Shown here: one piece after another, positions 15,433-22,473 of the stretch
Layout of the letters: every line of letters begins with the position of its first letter
How positions within the stretch are numbered: the stretch's first letter is position 1
NCBI GenBank assembly: GCA_964426355.1
Contig: CAYRRA010000054.1
Span: 1-22,473 of the forward strand
Source of the DNA: JAJFTV01 sp964426355
GTDB taxonomy: Bacteria > Chloroflexota > Anaerolineae > Anaerolineales > Anaerolineaceae
Length of the DNA stretch: 22,473 nt
Direction of reading: 5' to 3'
The notes under the pieces: model-generated
The model's input: the letters and a program-made list of their open reading frames with translations, nothing else
Database searches by the model: none
What the model was told of the DNA's origin: nothing
Program-made: the position numbers and the translations under genes

Positions 15433-17124
15433 ATGGTGAAGCTGAAAGATTTTTTCCGCTCCAATAAAACCTTCAAACCGCCTGCTGCGGGTATTTATCA
15501 ATTTAAAGAGCGCAGCGAGGGAGGGGAATCACGCTTGCATTTGCGGATTGATGGTGACGGCAGCGGTATGCTCATGGTCAATGCCAGCCGGGTTTATCAC
15601 TTTAACCCCACCGCTGCCTTCATGACCTACCTGGTATTGCATGGCTGCACTGAAAAACAGGCATTGGCATCTCTCACACACAGTTTTCGGGTGAACAAAA
15701 GTGTTGCACGCACCGATTACCAGGATATCGCCGCCCAAATCCGTTTGATAATCTCACCAGAATATGAACGAATATCAACGTTGATACGCGGGTTTACTTC
15801 CTTAACGACAGAAGAAATTGCTCTCCTCAAACAATTCGCCAAACAAGCCAATTCGGACAAATTGCAGCAGACAGTCCAATTCCTTGAACCGCTTGACGAT
15901 GACGAGTTGACTGCCCTGATACCCATCCTGGCAAGCATGACACCAACGGATCAACAAACCTTACTCCAGATTTCACAAACATCCAAATCGTCCCGATTAG
16001 CTGATCTGCTGGATTTATTGATGCACCTGCCACAAAGCGAATGGGATAAGCTGAGGATACTGGAACAAGGTTCTCCACACGATGATGGACTGGAACCGAT
16101 TTTCGATACAATTCTCCCTTTCTCAAAAAGAGACCTCTCTGCCCCCTACCGCATGGACCTTGCTTTGACTTATCGCTGTAACAACCGCTGCCACCATTGC
16201 TATAATCCGCTGGACCGCCAGCGAAATGAACTCGACACGCAGACGTGGAAAACAATCCTGGATCAATTGTGGGACATCGGTATCCCGCACATTATCTTCA
16301 CCGGTGGGGAACCCACTCTGCGTCCTGACCTACCAGAACTCATCGCACATGCTGAAAGCAATGGACAAATCACTGGGATCAACACAAATGGGCGAAAACT
16401 AAAAGACCCAGAACTTGTGAAAGCATTGGTTGATGCAGGGTTGGACCATGTGCAAATTACAATCGAGTCACACGATGAAAAAATCCATGATGAAATGGTA
16501 AACCTCCCCGGTGCCTGGGCTGAAACAACCGCAGGGATTCGCAATGTACTCAATACTCGCCTGTACATGATGACCAATACCACCATGCTGTCGAACAATT
16601 ACCAAAACCTGCATGAAACGCTCGCTTTCCTTGCAGATTTAGGTGTTCCCCGGGTAGGTTTAAATGCGTTAATCTACTCTGGGCACGGCACAACGGTCGG
16701 AACTGGACTTTCCGAAGCCATTCTTCCCGACCTGCTCGTACTTGCACGCGAGATGACACAAAAAAATCATCAGAAATTAACCTGGTACACACCCACGCAA
16801 TATTGCAATTTTGATCCGGTCCTGTTCGACCTGCAAACTTTAGGGGTCAAAGGCTGTACTGCCGCTCTATACAATATGTGCATCGAACCGGATGGCTTTG
16901 TATTGCCCTGTCAGTCTTTTTACACACCTTTAGGCAATATCCTGCACGACCCCTGGGAGTCTATTTGGAACCATGAACTCGCCCTACAGCTTCGCAATCG
17001 TTCTCATGTTCCTGAAGTTTGCAAGGAATGCAGCCTGCTTGCGATATGTGGCGGCGGATGCCCATTGGCATACCGGGCAGGAAAAATTGAACCACCCCGT
17101 GCGATCCATTTTATTGATGCCTGA
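15433..17124 (+). CDS. PqqD-like / radical SAM / SPASM protein, putative peptide-modifying enzyme
   Basis: A 563-residue enzyme. The ATG at 15433 has a weak GGAT ribosome site. Earlier in-frame codons overlap the Cys-tail coding sequence and give low-complexity sequence. Residues about 15-108 resemble a PqqD-type peptide-recognition domain (MLMVNASRVYHFNPTAA...). Residues 110-225 are a helical, HEAT-like insert. The radical SAM core has the cluster motif C249NNRC253HHC256 and FTGGEPTLRPDL (289-300). A SPASM domain follows: C475, C483 and C493, then C530ECSLLAICGGGC543 (CX2CX5CX3C), as in enzymes with auxiliary FeS clusters that modify RiPP precursors. It lies 55 nt after the Cys-tail gene and 12 nt before a cluster-less paralogue. 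The reaction (for example thioether formation on the Cys tail) is inferred, not shown. Confidence 0.9.
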   Translation: MVKLKDFFRSNKTFKPPAAGIYQFKERSEGGESRLHLRIDGDGSGMLMVNASRVYHFNPTAAFMTYLVLHGCTEKQALASLTHSFRVNKSVARTDYQDIAAQIRLIISPEYERISTLIRGFTSLTTEEIALLKQFAKQANSDKLQQTVQFLEPLDDDELTALIPILASMTPTDQQTLLQISQTSKSSRLADLLDLLMHLPQSEWDKLRILEQGSPHDDGLEPIFDTILPFSKRDLSAPYRMDLALTYRCNNRCHHCYNPLDRQRNELDTQTWKTILDQLWDIGIPHIIFTGGEPTLRPDLPELIAHAESNGQITGINTNGRKLKDPELVKALVDAGLDHVQITIESHDEKIHDEMVNLPGAWAETTAGIRNVLNTRLYMMTNTTMLSNNYQNLHETLAFLADLGVPRVGLNALIYSGHGTTVGTGLSEAILPDLLVLAREMTQKNHQKLTWYTPTQYCNFDPVLFDLQTLGVKGCTAALYNMCIEPDGFVLPCQSFYTPLGNILHDPWESIWNHELALQLRNRSHVPEVCKECSLLAICGGGCPLAYRAGKIEPPRAIHFIDA

Positions 17125-17136
17125 TTGGAGGAGATT

Positions 17137-18330
17137 ATGACCATAATCGACACGATAATCGAAACAATTAAAGAACGCTTTTTTACGCATCACAAACCCC
17201 TTGAACCGGGTGTTTACCACTATCAATCGCCACCCGAAAGTGATTTTCCATACCGTCTGCATCTTCGTCTGGATCAAAATGGCTCTGCAATCCTGATCTT
17301 GAACGCAAGTACAGTATTACATCTCAATCAAACTGCCGCCGAATTTGCGTACTACCTGGTCAACCAGACACCGCTGGCTGAGATTATCCGCACTATCTCC
17401 AGGCGTTATCGCATTCAACACGAGCAAGTACTGCAAGATTATCATGACTTTCAAGACAGTATCCACTCCCTGGTCAACAAACCAGACCTGGACCCGGTAA
17501 CCTTCCTCGGCTTTGACCGTCTCACACCCTACAGCGAGATAATTAATGCCCCTTACCGCCTCGATTGTGCACTCACATACCAGGAAGTGGATCAAGGATT
17601 GGGTGCGTCAGCTCCTCGAGACCGCGTATCCCGCGACCTGACCACTGAAGAATGGAAAATCATTTTTGACAAAGCCTGGAAAGCGGGCATTCCTCACCTG
17701 ATTTTTACGGGTGGAGAACCCACAATTCGACCAGATTTGCCTGACTTGATTGCACATGCCGAAAAATTGGGACAGGTAACCGGGTTGCTCACTGGCGGAT
17801 ACCGGCTGGGTGAACCAGAGTATCTCGAACAGCTTCTACAATGCGGTCTTGACCACGCCATGATTGTGCTTGACCCCAATGATGAAACTGCATGGGAAGC
17901 AATCCGGGACGTTCTGGCACAGGATATCTTCCTCACGGTGCATCTCACCATCCGCGATGAGGAACCGGAATTTTACCTGGGTCTGGTAAAGCGTCTCGCC
18001 CAGATGGAACTGAAATCATTGTCATTAAGCGCAGCCCAGCCTTCCTTACAAAATATACTTGATCAGGTTCGTCAGGAAGCAGAATACCTGGACATCTCTC
18101 TGGTTTGGGATATTCCCGTGCCTTACTCGGCAATTAACCCTGTCAAGATAGAGTTGGAGAACGCAAATGAGTATATCCCCGGTGAAGGACGTGCCTGGCT
18201 CTATGTAGAACCAGACGGCGATGTCCTCGCCCGGCAGGGCAAACCACAGTCGTTAGGCAATCTATTGACTGATCCCTGGGAGCAAATCTGGGAAAAAGCA
18301 CTGGAAGCCAGCAAAGAAAACGATGGATAA
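17137..18330 (+). CDS. Cluster-less radical SAM paralogue (pseudoenzyme) with PqqD-like domain
   Basis: A 397-residue paralogue of the upstream enzyme, starting at the ATG after GGAGGAG (the 17125 TTG is unlikely). The N-terminal PqqD-like region aligns clearly (RLHLRLDQNGSAILILNAST, LHLNQTAAEFAYYLV). The radical SAM barrel keeps FTGGEPTIRPDLPDLIAHAE (190-209). However, the CxxxCxxC loop is replaced by ALTYQEVDQGLGASAPRDR (145-163), with no Cys. The SPASM-equivalent region keeps YVEPDG and LGNLLTDPWEQIWE but has lost every Cys. The helical insert is also absent. It cannot bind the radical SAM 4Fe-4S cluster in the normal way and is likely a partner that presents substrate or SAM to the active paralogue. 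It overlaps the methyltransferase by 8 nt. Confidence 0.87.
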   Translation: MTIIDTIIETIKERFFTHHKPLEPGVYHYQSPPESDFPYRLHLRLDQNGSAILILNASTVLHLNQTAAEFAYYLVNQTPLAEIIRTISRRYRIQHEQVLQDYHDFQDSIHSLVNKPDLDPVTFLGFDRLTPYSEIINAPYRLDCALTYQEVDQGLGASAPRDRVSRDLTTEEWKIIFDKAWKAGIPHLIFTGGEPTIRPDLPDLIAHAEKLGQVTGLLTGGYRLGEPEYLEQLLQCGLDHAMIVLDPNDETAWEAIRDVLAQDIFLTVHLTIRDEEPEFYLGLVKRLAQMELKSLSLSAAQPSLQNILDQVRQEAEYLDISLVWDIPVPYSAINPVKIELENANEYIPGEGRAWLYVEPDGDVLARQGKPQSLGNLLTDPWEQIWEKALEASKENDG

Positions 18331-19087
18331 TGCTCCCCAGATTGGCGTAAACCGCTGGCATCAACGTTTCTCGCAGCAAGCCATTTGGACGGCGCCCGTT
18401 CGTCAGCATTTACTTCAGATACTCAACCTTGAGAGCGCAGAAAAGATTCTGGAGGTGGGCTGCGGAACTGGAGCAGTTAGTATGGAAATACACAGAGCCA
18501 TCACAGGAAATGTGTATGGATTGGATATCGAGCCGCTTTTTTTGAAGAAAGCGCACTCCTTCGACTCCGGTGTACGATATGTATGCGGAGATGCATATCG
18601 ACTGCCAATCCCCACGCACAGCATGGATGCCTGCTTTTGTCATTTTTTGCTTCTTTGGCTTCAAAAACCACATGACGCGCTTCTGGAGATGTGCCGAGTA
18701 ACCAGGAAAAATGGTCCCGTTATATTATTTGCTGAGCCAGACTATTCAGCACGTATCGATTACCCTGTTGACCTGGCACGTATCGGTATCCTGCAATCCG
18801 AATCGTTGAAAAAACAAGGCGCAAACCCACAAATCGGTCGCACTTTAGCACATCTGCTGGTGGATGTTGGCTGTCGAAATGTACACAGCGGTTTGCTGGG
18901 AGGTGAATGGGGGGCATACCCCACGTCTGAACAAACAGCCTCAGAATGGGAATTGATACGCGCAGACCTGGATGGTATGCTCTCCGCTGAAGAGATCAAT
19001 CGACTGGAACAGATCGACCAGCTTGCCTGGCAAAAGGCATATCGCATCCTCTTCGTCCCCACATTTTATGCATACGGGATTTTGTGA
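18323..19087 (+). CDS. Class I SAM-dependent methyltransferase of the cassette
   Basis: A 254-residue protein whose ATG lies inside the end of the preceding gene (8-nt overlap ATGGATAA), indicating coupled translation. The SAM-binding fold is clear: KILEVGCGTGAVSMEI (41-56), acidic Asp68 in VYGLDIE, GDAYRLPIPTHSMDACFC (motif II region) and LLEMCRVTRKNGPVILFAEPDYSA. This is the UbiE/Methyltransf_11 style. The acceptor cannot be told from the sequence. The operon position makes a peptide or protein product of the radical SAM pair plausible, but a small molecule is also possible. It is the last gene of the block. The tRNA-Pro promoter begins 7 nt later. Confidence 0.87.
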   Translation: MDNAPQIGVNRWHQRFSQQAIWTAPVRQHLLQILNLESAEKILEVGCGTGAVSMEIHRAITGNVYGLDIEPLFLKKAHSFDSGVRYVCGDAYRLPIPTHSMDACFCHFLLLWLQKPHDALLEMCRVTRKNGPVILFAEPDYSARIDYPVDLARIGILQSESLKKQGANPQIGRTLAHLLVDVGCRNVHSGLLGGEWGAYPTSEQTASEWELIRADLDGMLSAEEINRLEQIDQLAWQKAYRILFVPTFYAYGIL

Positions 19088-19093
19088 ATTCCA

Positions 19094-19122
19094 TTGTCAA
19101 ATCTAAAAAAACAGGCTATAAT
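19094..19122 (+). promoter_or_regulatory. Sigma70-type promoter of tRNA-Pro
   Basis: TTGTCA (19094-19099) and TATAAT (19117-19122) are separated by exactly 17 nt. Transcription would begin near 19129, 5 nt before the mature tRNA. This is the clearest full promoter in the window. Confidence 0.85.
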
Positions 19123-19133
19123 CTCAGGACATT

Positions 19134-19207
19134 CGGGGCGTGGCGTAGCCCGGTAACGCGCTTGCATGGGGTGCAAGAGAGCGGAGGTTCAAATCCTCTC
19201 GCCCCGA
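19134..19207 (+). tRNA. tRNA-Pro (anticodon GGG)
   Basis: The 74-nt cloverleaf is complete: acceptor CGGGGCG/CGCCCCG, D arm around GCGTAGCCCGGTAACGC, anticodon arm CTTGC-ATGGGGT-GCAAG with anticodon GGG, T arm GGAGG-TTCAAAT-CCTCT and discriminator A. CCA is not encoded. Confidence 0.96.
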
Positions 19208-19214
19208 CTGAAAG

Positions 19215-19254
19215 ACCGTTTTCGAAGAGATTTCTCAACGAAGCGGTTTTTTTG
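19215..19254 (+). terminator. Rho-independent terminator after tRNA-Pro
   Basis: ACCG...CGGT, TTCG...CGAA and GAGA...TCTC form a stepped hairpin from 19215 to 19247, followed by seven T. It starts 8 nt after the tRNA. Confidence 0.75.
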
Positions 19255-19328
19255 TTCCAGGAAAAAAACATGAAAACCTGTTTTCCTTCAAATGTAATTA
19301 TCATTGTTGATTTCTTTGGTGACCGTAA

Positions 19329-19832
19329 TCAGAGCCTGTCCACGCTTATGGCAAATATCAACCCTCCCAACACGGTAAAAGGAACAAAGACGAATAACAA
19401 TCCCAAAATCACGTTTGCCCAATTCTGATTGCGCAGCATTAGATTATTTTCTGATGAGTGGATAAAATCGTTGATCTCATGCATGGTTTCCGCAGCCGTA
19501 CTCGCGTTCAAGTAATGCGGTGAAATCCGCAGAACCCCATCAGATCCAACGATAGCCAGGCTGTTCTCCACACATTCAGTAACCAGAGAGCCGCTATCGG
19601 TGAAGCAGCTTAACTCCACTTTTGCATGATTAACATCATGAACACCTTTTTTCACGGATAAAGGGAGCAAACCGAATAATTTTGCCTGAAGATCGCAATC
19701 TACCGTACCAGAACCCACCTCACGTTGGCACGTTAGATGTGAGAAGGTGCCGAAAAACAGCAAAGCGATCAATCCAATGATGGATAAGCAAAATCCAAAG
19801 ACCGTTTGGTAAATTGGATGTTCTCGTCTCAA
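19329..19832 (-). CDS. Small two-TM membrane protein of unknown function
   Basis: A 167-residue protein with TM helices at about 11-30 and 137-161. The 105-residue loop between them begins LTCQREVGSGTVDCDLQAKLFGLLPL and includes GVLRISPHYLNAS and a helix ending in NDFIHSSENN. The two Cys of the loop (35 and 46) could form a disulfide. Similar architecture (TM, short beta domain, amphipathic helix, TM) is seen in uncharacterised bacterial membrane proteins with a PH-like core. The start is TTG at 19832 with GAGGAG close upstream, because no ATG or GTG is available. It is convergent with the tRNA-Pro unit and divergent from the regulator at 19967. Function unknown. Confidence 0.7.
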   Translation of the reverse strand: MRREHPIYQTVFGFCLSIIGLIALLFFGTFSHLTCQREVGSGTVDCDLQAKLFGLLPLSVKKGVHDVNHAKVELSCFTDSGSLVTECVENSLAIVGSDGVLRISPHYLNASTAAETMHEINDFIHSSENNLMLRNQNWANVILGLLFVFVPFTVLGGLIFAISVDRL

Positions 19833-19966
19833 TAACTCCTCACCAGGCTTGTTGCGAGAAATAAAAAAGAGAATAATTTGATTCTATCACGAACAGATTT
19901 CCGCAAAACGAGGGAAAAAGTTGGTAAAATTGAATAAAATTATCGGAAGAGTTATGGAGAAAATAC

Positions 19967-20368
19967 ATGGAAACACCTGAAAATGAGACGACTGCCTGGC
20001 TTCAGGAAAAATTTGAAAACTGGCGCAACCAGAAAGGCGTTAAAAAGACTATTACCGAATTTGCTGCGCACATTGGGGTCACAGAAGCCAACATGCTCGA
20101 CTATATGAGCGGCAAAGAAATACCACGGGGCTCAAATCTGGCAAAAATTGCAGGTATGATGGGTTTTGATATTTTTGAGACCATGAACATGAAACCAGTA
20201 GATATGCTGGAACTGTTGCCACCTCTCGCGCGTGTTCGTTTTGCATCTGCATTGATTGAATATTTTGAACTGGTGCAGGATCGAGACTTAAAAAAAGACG
20301 CCATTGAAACACCATTTGCTCTGAAGGAAATCCTTGAGAAATTCGGATTGCACGATTTACTTTCTTGA
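19967..20368 (+). CDS. XRE-like helix-turn-helix protein
   Basis: A 133-residue protein with GGAG 8 nt before the ATG. Residues about 10-62 look like an XRE/Cro-type HTH (KTITEFAAHIGVTEANMLDYMSGKEIPRGSNLAKIAGMMGFDIFE). The remaining 70 residues form a helical C-terminus (ELLPPLARVRFASALIEYFELVQ) with no ligand-binding signature. It is probably a DNA-binding regulator. Its stop is 6 nt before the next start, so it may be co-transcribed with the membrane-anchored protein that follows. Confidence 0.8.
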   Translation: METPENETTAWLQEKFENWRNQKGVKKTITEFAAHIGVTEANMLDYMSGKEIPRGSNLAKIAGMMGFDIFETMNMKPVDMLELLPPLARVRFASALIEYFELVQDRDLKKDAIETPFALKEILEKFGLHDLLS

Positions 20369-20374
20369 CGAAAA

Positions 20375-20980
20375 ATGACCACAAGAAAATCAAGCTGGCG
20401 CATCCCTCTTTTCATCATTGCGTTTCTAATTTTCACCTTCCTCTTTCTAAGTTTACGAGTGCTGTTGGGTAATCATGACATATTCTCTAATTTCAAACAA
20501 TCGAAAGAAACTTCGGCTGCCTCAATTCAGGAGCTGTCTGAACCGCATGAAAAAGCAGGTCTCCCTGGATTGTTGACTCAAGAGGTTAATGGATTGTTGA
20601 AGAATCAAGGCTATACCTGTTCAGAACAAGAAATTGGGGAATCCCTATTATTTCATTGGGTTTGTTGGAAAGAAGAAGAGAGTAACCTGAGGCAGATCTA
20701 TTTTTTTAGCCGGTTTCCCGACACCATCGACTTTATCGATGCCAATATCAATCAGCCGTCAAATCCCTCCGATCAGGATGCCATTGATTATTTAGCTTTT
20801 GTGGGCTCGCTGCCGCAAAACTCTGACTCACATGCCCAAATGAAAGAATGGATAACCGATACACTGCCAGAAATCACACGAACACGAGACATCCGTGAAG
20901 CAGTTTTTGGCAACGTGCAATACCGGCTTTATGGCACGGGTGAGGCGCGCTCTTTAGAGGTCGGAACGCTGCCCGAATAA
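20375..20980 (+). CDS. Membrane-anchored protein of unknown function
   Basis: A 201-residue protein with a basic N-terminus (MTTRKSSWR) and a single TM anchor at about 10-32, so the remaining 170 residues should lie outside the membrane. Two Cys (YTCSEQE and WVCWKEE) flank a central beta-rich segment. The ending VQYRLYGTGEARSLEVGTLPE looks like a compact folded domain. No family or catalytic motif is recognised. Only 6 nt separate it from the XRE-like gene, suggesting an operon and possibly a regulated membrane sensor, which is speculative. Confidence 0.7.
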   Translation: MTTRKSSWRIPLFIIAFLIFTFLFLSLRVLLGNHDIFSNFKQSKETSAASIQELSEPHEKAGLPGLLTQEVNGLLKNQGYTCSEQEIGESLLFHWVCWKEEESNLRQIYFFSRFPDTIDFIDANINQPSNPSDQDAIDYLAFVGSLPQNSDSHAQMKEWITDTLPEITRTRDIREAVFGNVQYRLYGTGEARSLEVGTLPE

Positions 20981-21014
20981 AACGGTTCTTAAATCCAATT
21001 AATCTAATTTTGTG

Positions 21015-21020
21015 TATAAT
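21015..21020 (+). promoter_or_regulatory. -10 box for leaderless L,D-transpeptidase transcription
   Basis: TATAAT ends 6 nt before the ATG at 21027 (spacer CATCGC). There is no Shine-Dalgarno sequence between them. Transcription would begin at or next to the A of the start codon. Confidence 0.6.
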
Positions 21021-21026
21021 CATCGC

Positions 21027-22103
21027 ATGGTAAAGAAGTTATCACGACGAGAATTTTTACAGTTGGGTATGTTATCCACCGCTGGGTTAGCATTCAGCCC
21101 GTATTTGAAAGGCTTTTCCGCGATCGATGCCGAAAAAGTTGGTGGTTTAATTCGTATTACAGCCGACTCCGTCAGCGTTTATAGCCAACCCTCCGATGCA
21201 AGTGAGATTCTATATCAGCGCTATTTCGATGAACTGGTTAATACCTACTATGAAGTTGAGTCTGAATTTGGTCCAGGTTATAACCCCATCTGGTATCGCG
21301 TCTGGGGTGGATATATTCACTCGGCTTATACCGTTAAAGTTCACACGCAGCTCAACCCCGTTGTTAACAATTTTCCTGAGAGTGGTCTGCTGACAGAAGT
21401 GACTGTCCCCTACACGCAATCCTGGCGCTATAATTCCTTACGCGGCTGGCAACCTCTTTATCGGCTATACTTTAGCTCCACACATTGGGTGCGTACTATC
21501 GATGAAGGTCCAGACGGTGAACCCTGGTACAAAATTGAAGATGAGATGGATAGCAGTTATACCTATTTCGTTCCCGCACCTCATTTACGAGTTATACCCG
21601 ACGACGAGCTTACCCCACTTTCACCGGACGTTCCTCCTGAAGAAAAATTAATTTTCATTTCAATCCCTCAGCAAACGCTCACCGCCTATGAAGGCAATCA
21701 TATTGTGATGAAAACAAAAATTTCCTCTGGGGTTCCACGACAATCCATCCCTGGCGAAATTTCTACCGATACCCCCAAAGGCGAAGATTTTCATGTTTCG
21801 TCAAAGATGCCTTCCAAACACATGGGAAATGGGATATTAATCAGCGAGCGGGTTGATGCATACGGCTTCCCTATTTACGATTATGAAATTCCCGGTGTGC
21901 CCTGGACGACATTTTTCGTTCCCGATATTGGTGTTGCCATTCACGGCACATACTGGCATACCAATTACGGCACAGTAATGAGCCACGGCTGTGTCAATAT
22001 GCGCAGCGAAGAAGCTAAATGGATTTTTCGTTGGACAACACCGGTGTGGACACCCGGAACATGGGAGAAGCGTGGTTACGGAACCCGTATCGTTGTGAAA
22101 TAG
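21027..22103 (+). CDS. Tat-exported L,D-transpeptidase (YkuD domain)
   Basis: A 358-residue secreted enzyme that would make 3-3 peptidoglycan cross-links or attach proteins to peptidoglycan. The N-terminus has a twin-arginine signal (SRREFLQLG, Arg7-Arg8, then a hydrophobic core to about residue 30). A region with two SH3-like segments follows (about 40-195). The YkuD domain spans about 206-358, with HGTYW (His306) and the catalytic SHGCVNMRSEEA (His320, Cys322). The ATG at 21027 is preferred over the GTG at 21012, which lies inside the -10 region and would place five residues before the Tat motif. There is no ribosome site and the start appears leaderless. It is convergent with the hemW-like gene, with 6 nt between stops. 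Confidence 0.92.
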   Translation: MVKKLSRREFLQLGMLSTAGLAFSPYLKGFSAIDAEKVGGLIRITADSVSVYSQPSDASEILYQRYFDELVNTYYEVESEFGPGYNPIWYRVWGGYIHSAYTVKVHTQLNPVVNNFPESGLLTEVTVPYTQSWRYNSLRGWQPLYRLYFSSTHWVRTIDEGPDGEPWYKIEDEMDSSYTYFVPAPHLRVIPDDELTPLSPDVPPEEKLIFISIPQQTLTAYEGNHIVMKTKISSGVPRQSIPGEISTDTPKGEDFHVSSKMPSKHMGNGILISERVDAYGFPIYDYEIPGVPWTTFFVPDIGVAIHGTYWHTNYGTVMSHGCVNMRSEEAKWIFRWTTPVWTPGTWEKRGYGTRIVVK

Positions 22104-22109
22104 AATTTT

Positions 22110-22473
22110 TCAATCCACAAAATGCATAAACACCTGGTTACTGACAAATCGACCATTATTTGATAGCCGGATGATATCACCATCATCCTTATCTGTGTGG
22201 ATTAATTCTTTTTGATAAAGCTGGCTCAGTTCATTTGCAAACACAGCATCAACTGAAACCCCAAAACGATTGAGAAAAGCTTGCCTTGAGATGCCTTCAC
22301 GGATCAGGCGCAGCCCCAGCATCATCGTTTCCTGCATTTCACGCCATTTGTTGACATAAATAGTTGATTTTGTTGCCGGGCTGTATGGAAATCTGTGAAC
22401 ATCTCGTTCTTTACAGCACCGGATATAGGCGGTCAATTGTGTCACATTTTCCAACCGTAATTCTTCAAGCGCA
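22110..22473 (-). CDS. hemW: HemW-like (oxygen-independent coproporphyrinogen oxidase family) protein, C-terminal part only
   Basis: The window ends inside this gene. The visible 120 residues match the C-terminal HemN-type domain of the family: KWREMQETMMLGLRLIREGI, FLNRFGVSVDAVF, a helix around LSQLYQKELI, and DGDIIRLSNNGRFVSNQVFMHF at the end. HemW is a radical SAM heme chaperone. HemN-type oxidases share this domain, and without the N-terminal CxxxCxxC region the two cannot be separated, though HemW is the more usual single copy. The reading frame is open through 22473 (ALEELRLENV). The gene symbol is a best guess. Confidence 0.8.
   Translation of the reverse strand, partial: ALEELRLENVTQLTAYIRCCKERDVHRFPYSPATKSTIYVNKWREMQETMMLGLRLIREGISRQAFLNRFGVSVDAVFANELSQLYQKELIHTDKDDGDIIRLSNNGRFVSNQVFMHFVD

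Noticed and set aside
19084..19428. Plus-strand frame running through tRNA-Pro
   Set aside because: It is translated through a complete tRNA and its terminator, and lies antisense to the membrane protein at 19329-19832.
1..22473. CRISPR array, insertion sequence or prophage genes
   Set aside because: No regularly spaced direct repeats, transposase, integrase or phage structural genes were seen on either strand.

Overview
The window looks like a chromosomal segment of a Chloroflexota bacterium, probably Anaerolineae-like. This is an inference from gene style: an FxLYD lipoprotein with a TPT-rich linker, a DUF2207-type membrane protein ending in a Cys/Ala tail, moderate GC, and two promoters whose -10 box sits directly on the start codon. 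No taxonomic marker was searched.

Layout. 1-612: the 3' end of tRNA-Val(TAC), a terminator, and a decayed membrane-protein gene on the minus strand. 730-5440 (plus): an FxLYD lipoprotein; then a likely operon of a ClbS/DfsB-like protein, a membrane-anchored coiled-coil-like protein, and a cytosolic trypsin-like protease fused to a NUC1 endonuclease. 5492-5887: tmRNA (ssrA). 6005-13101 (minus): a compact run ligA > rlmI > panB > panE > panC > small four-Cys protein > nucleoside hydrolase, with 4-nt overlaps or short gaps. panC carries an in-frame TAG at codon 231, and its conserved C-terminus continues in the same frame.

13225-19087 (plus): the most interesting block. It encodes a two-TM zinc-ribbon protein, a DUF2207-like membrane protein whose predicted cytoplasmic end is CACACACASCACACAGGGR, a PqqD-radical SAM-SPASM protein, a paralogue that has lost the Cys ligands of both the radical SAM and SPASM clusters, and a class I methyltransferase overlapping it by 8 nt. 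The layout resembles a RiPP maturation cassette in which the substrate would be the tail of a large membrane protein. That function is inference.

19134-22473: tRNA-Pro(GGG) with a clear promoter and terminator, a small membrane protein (minus), an XRE-like regulator followed by a membrane-anchored unknown, a Tat-exported L,D-transpeptidase with a probable leaderless start, and the C-terminal part of a HemW-like protein running off the window. There is no CRISPR array, insertion sequence or integrase. The only stretch over 300 bases without a protein gene (5441-6004) is filled by the tmRNA, its promoter and its terminator.
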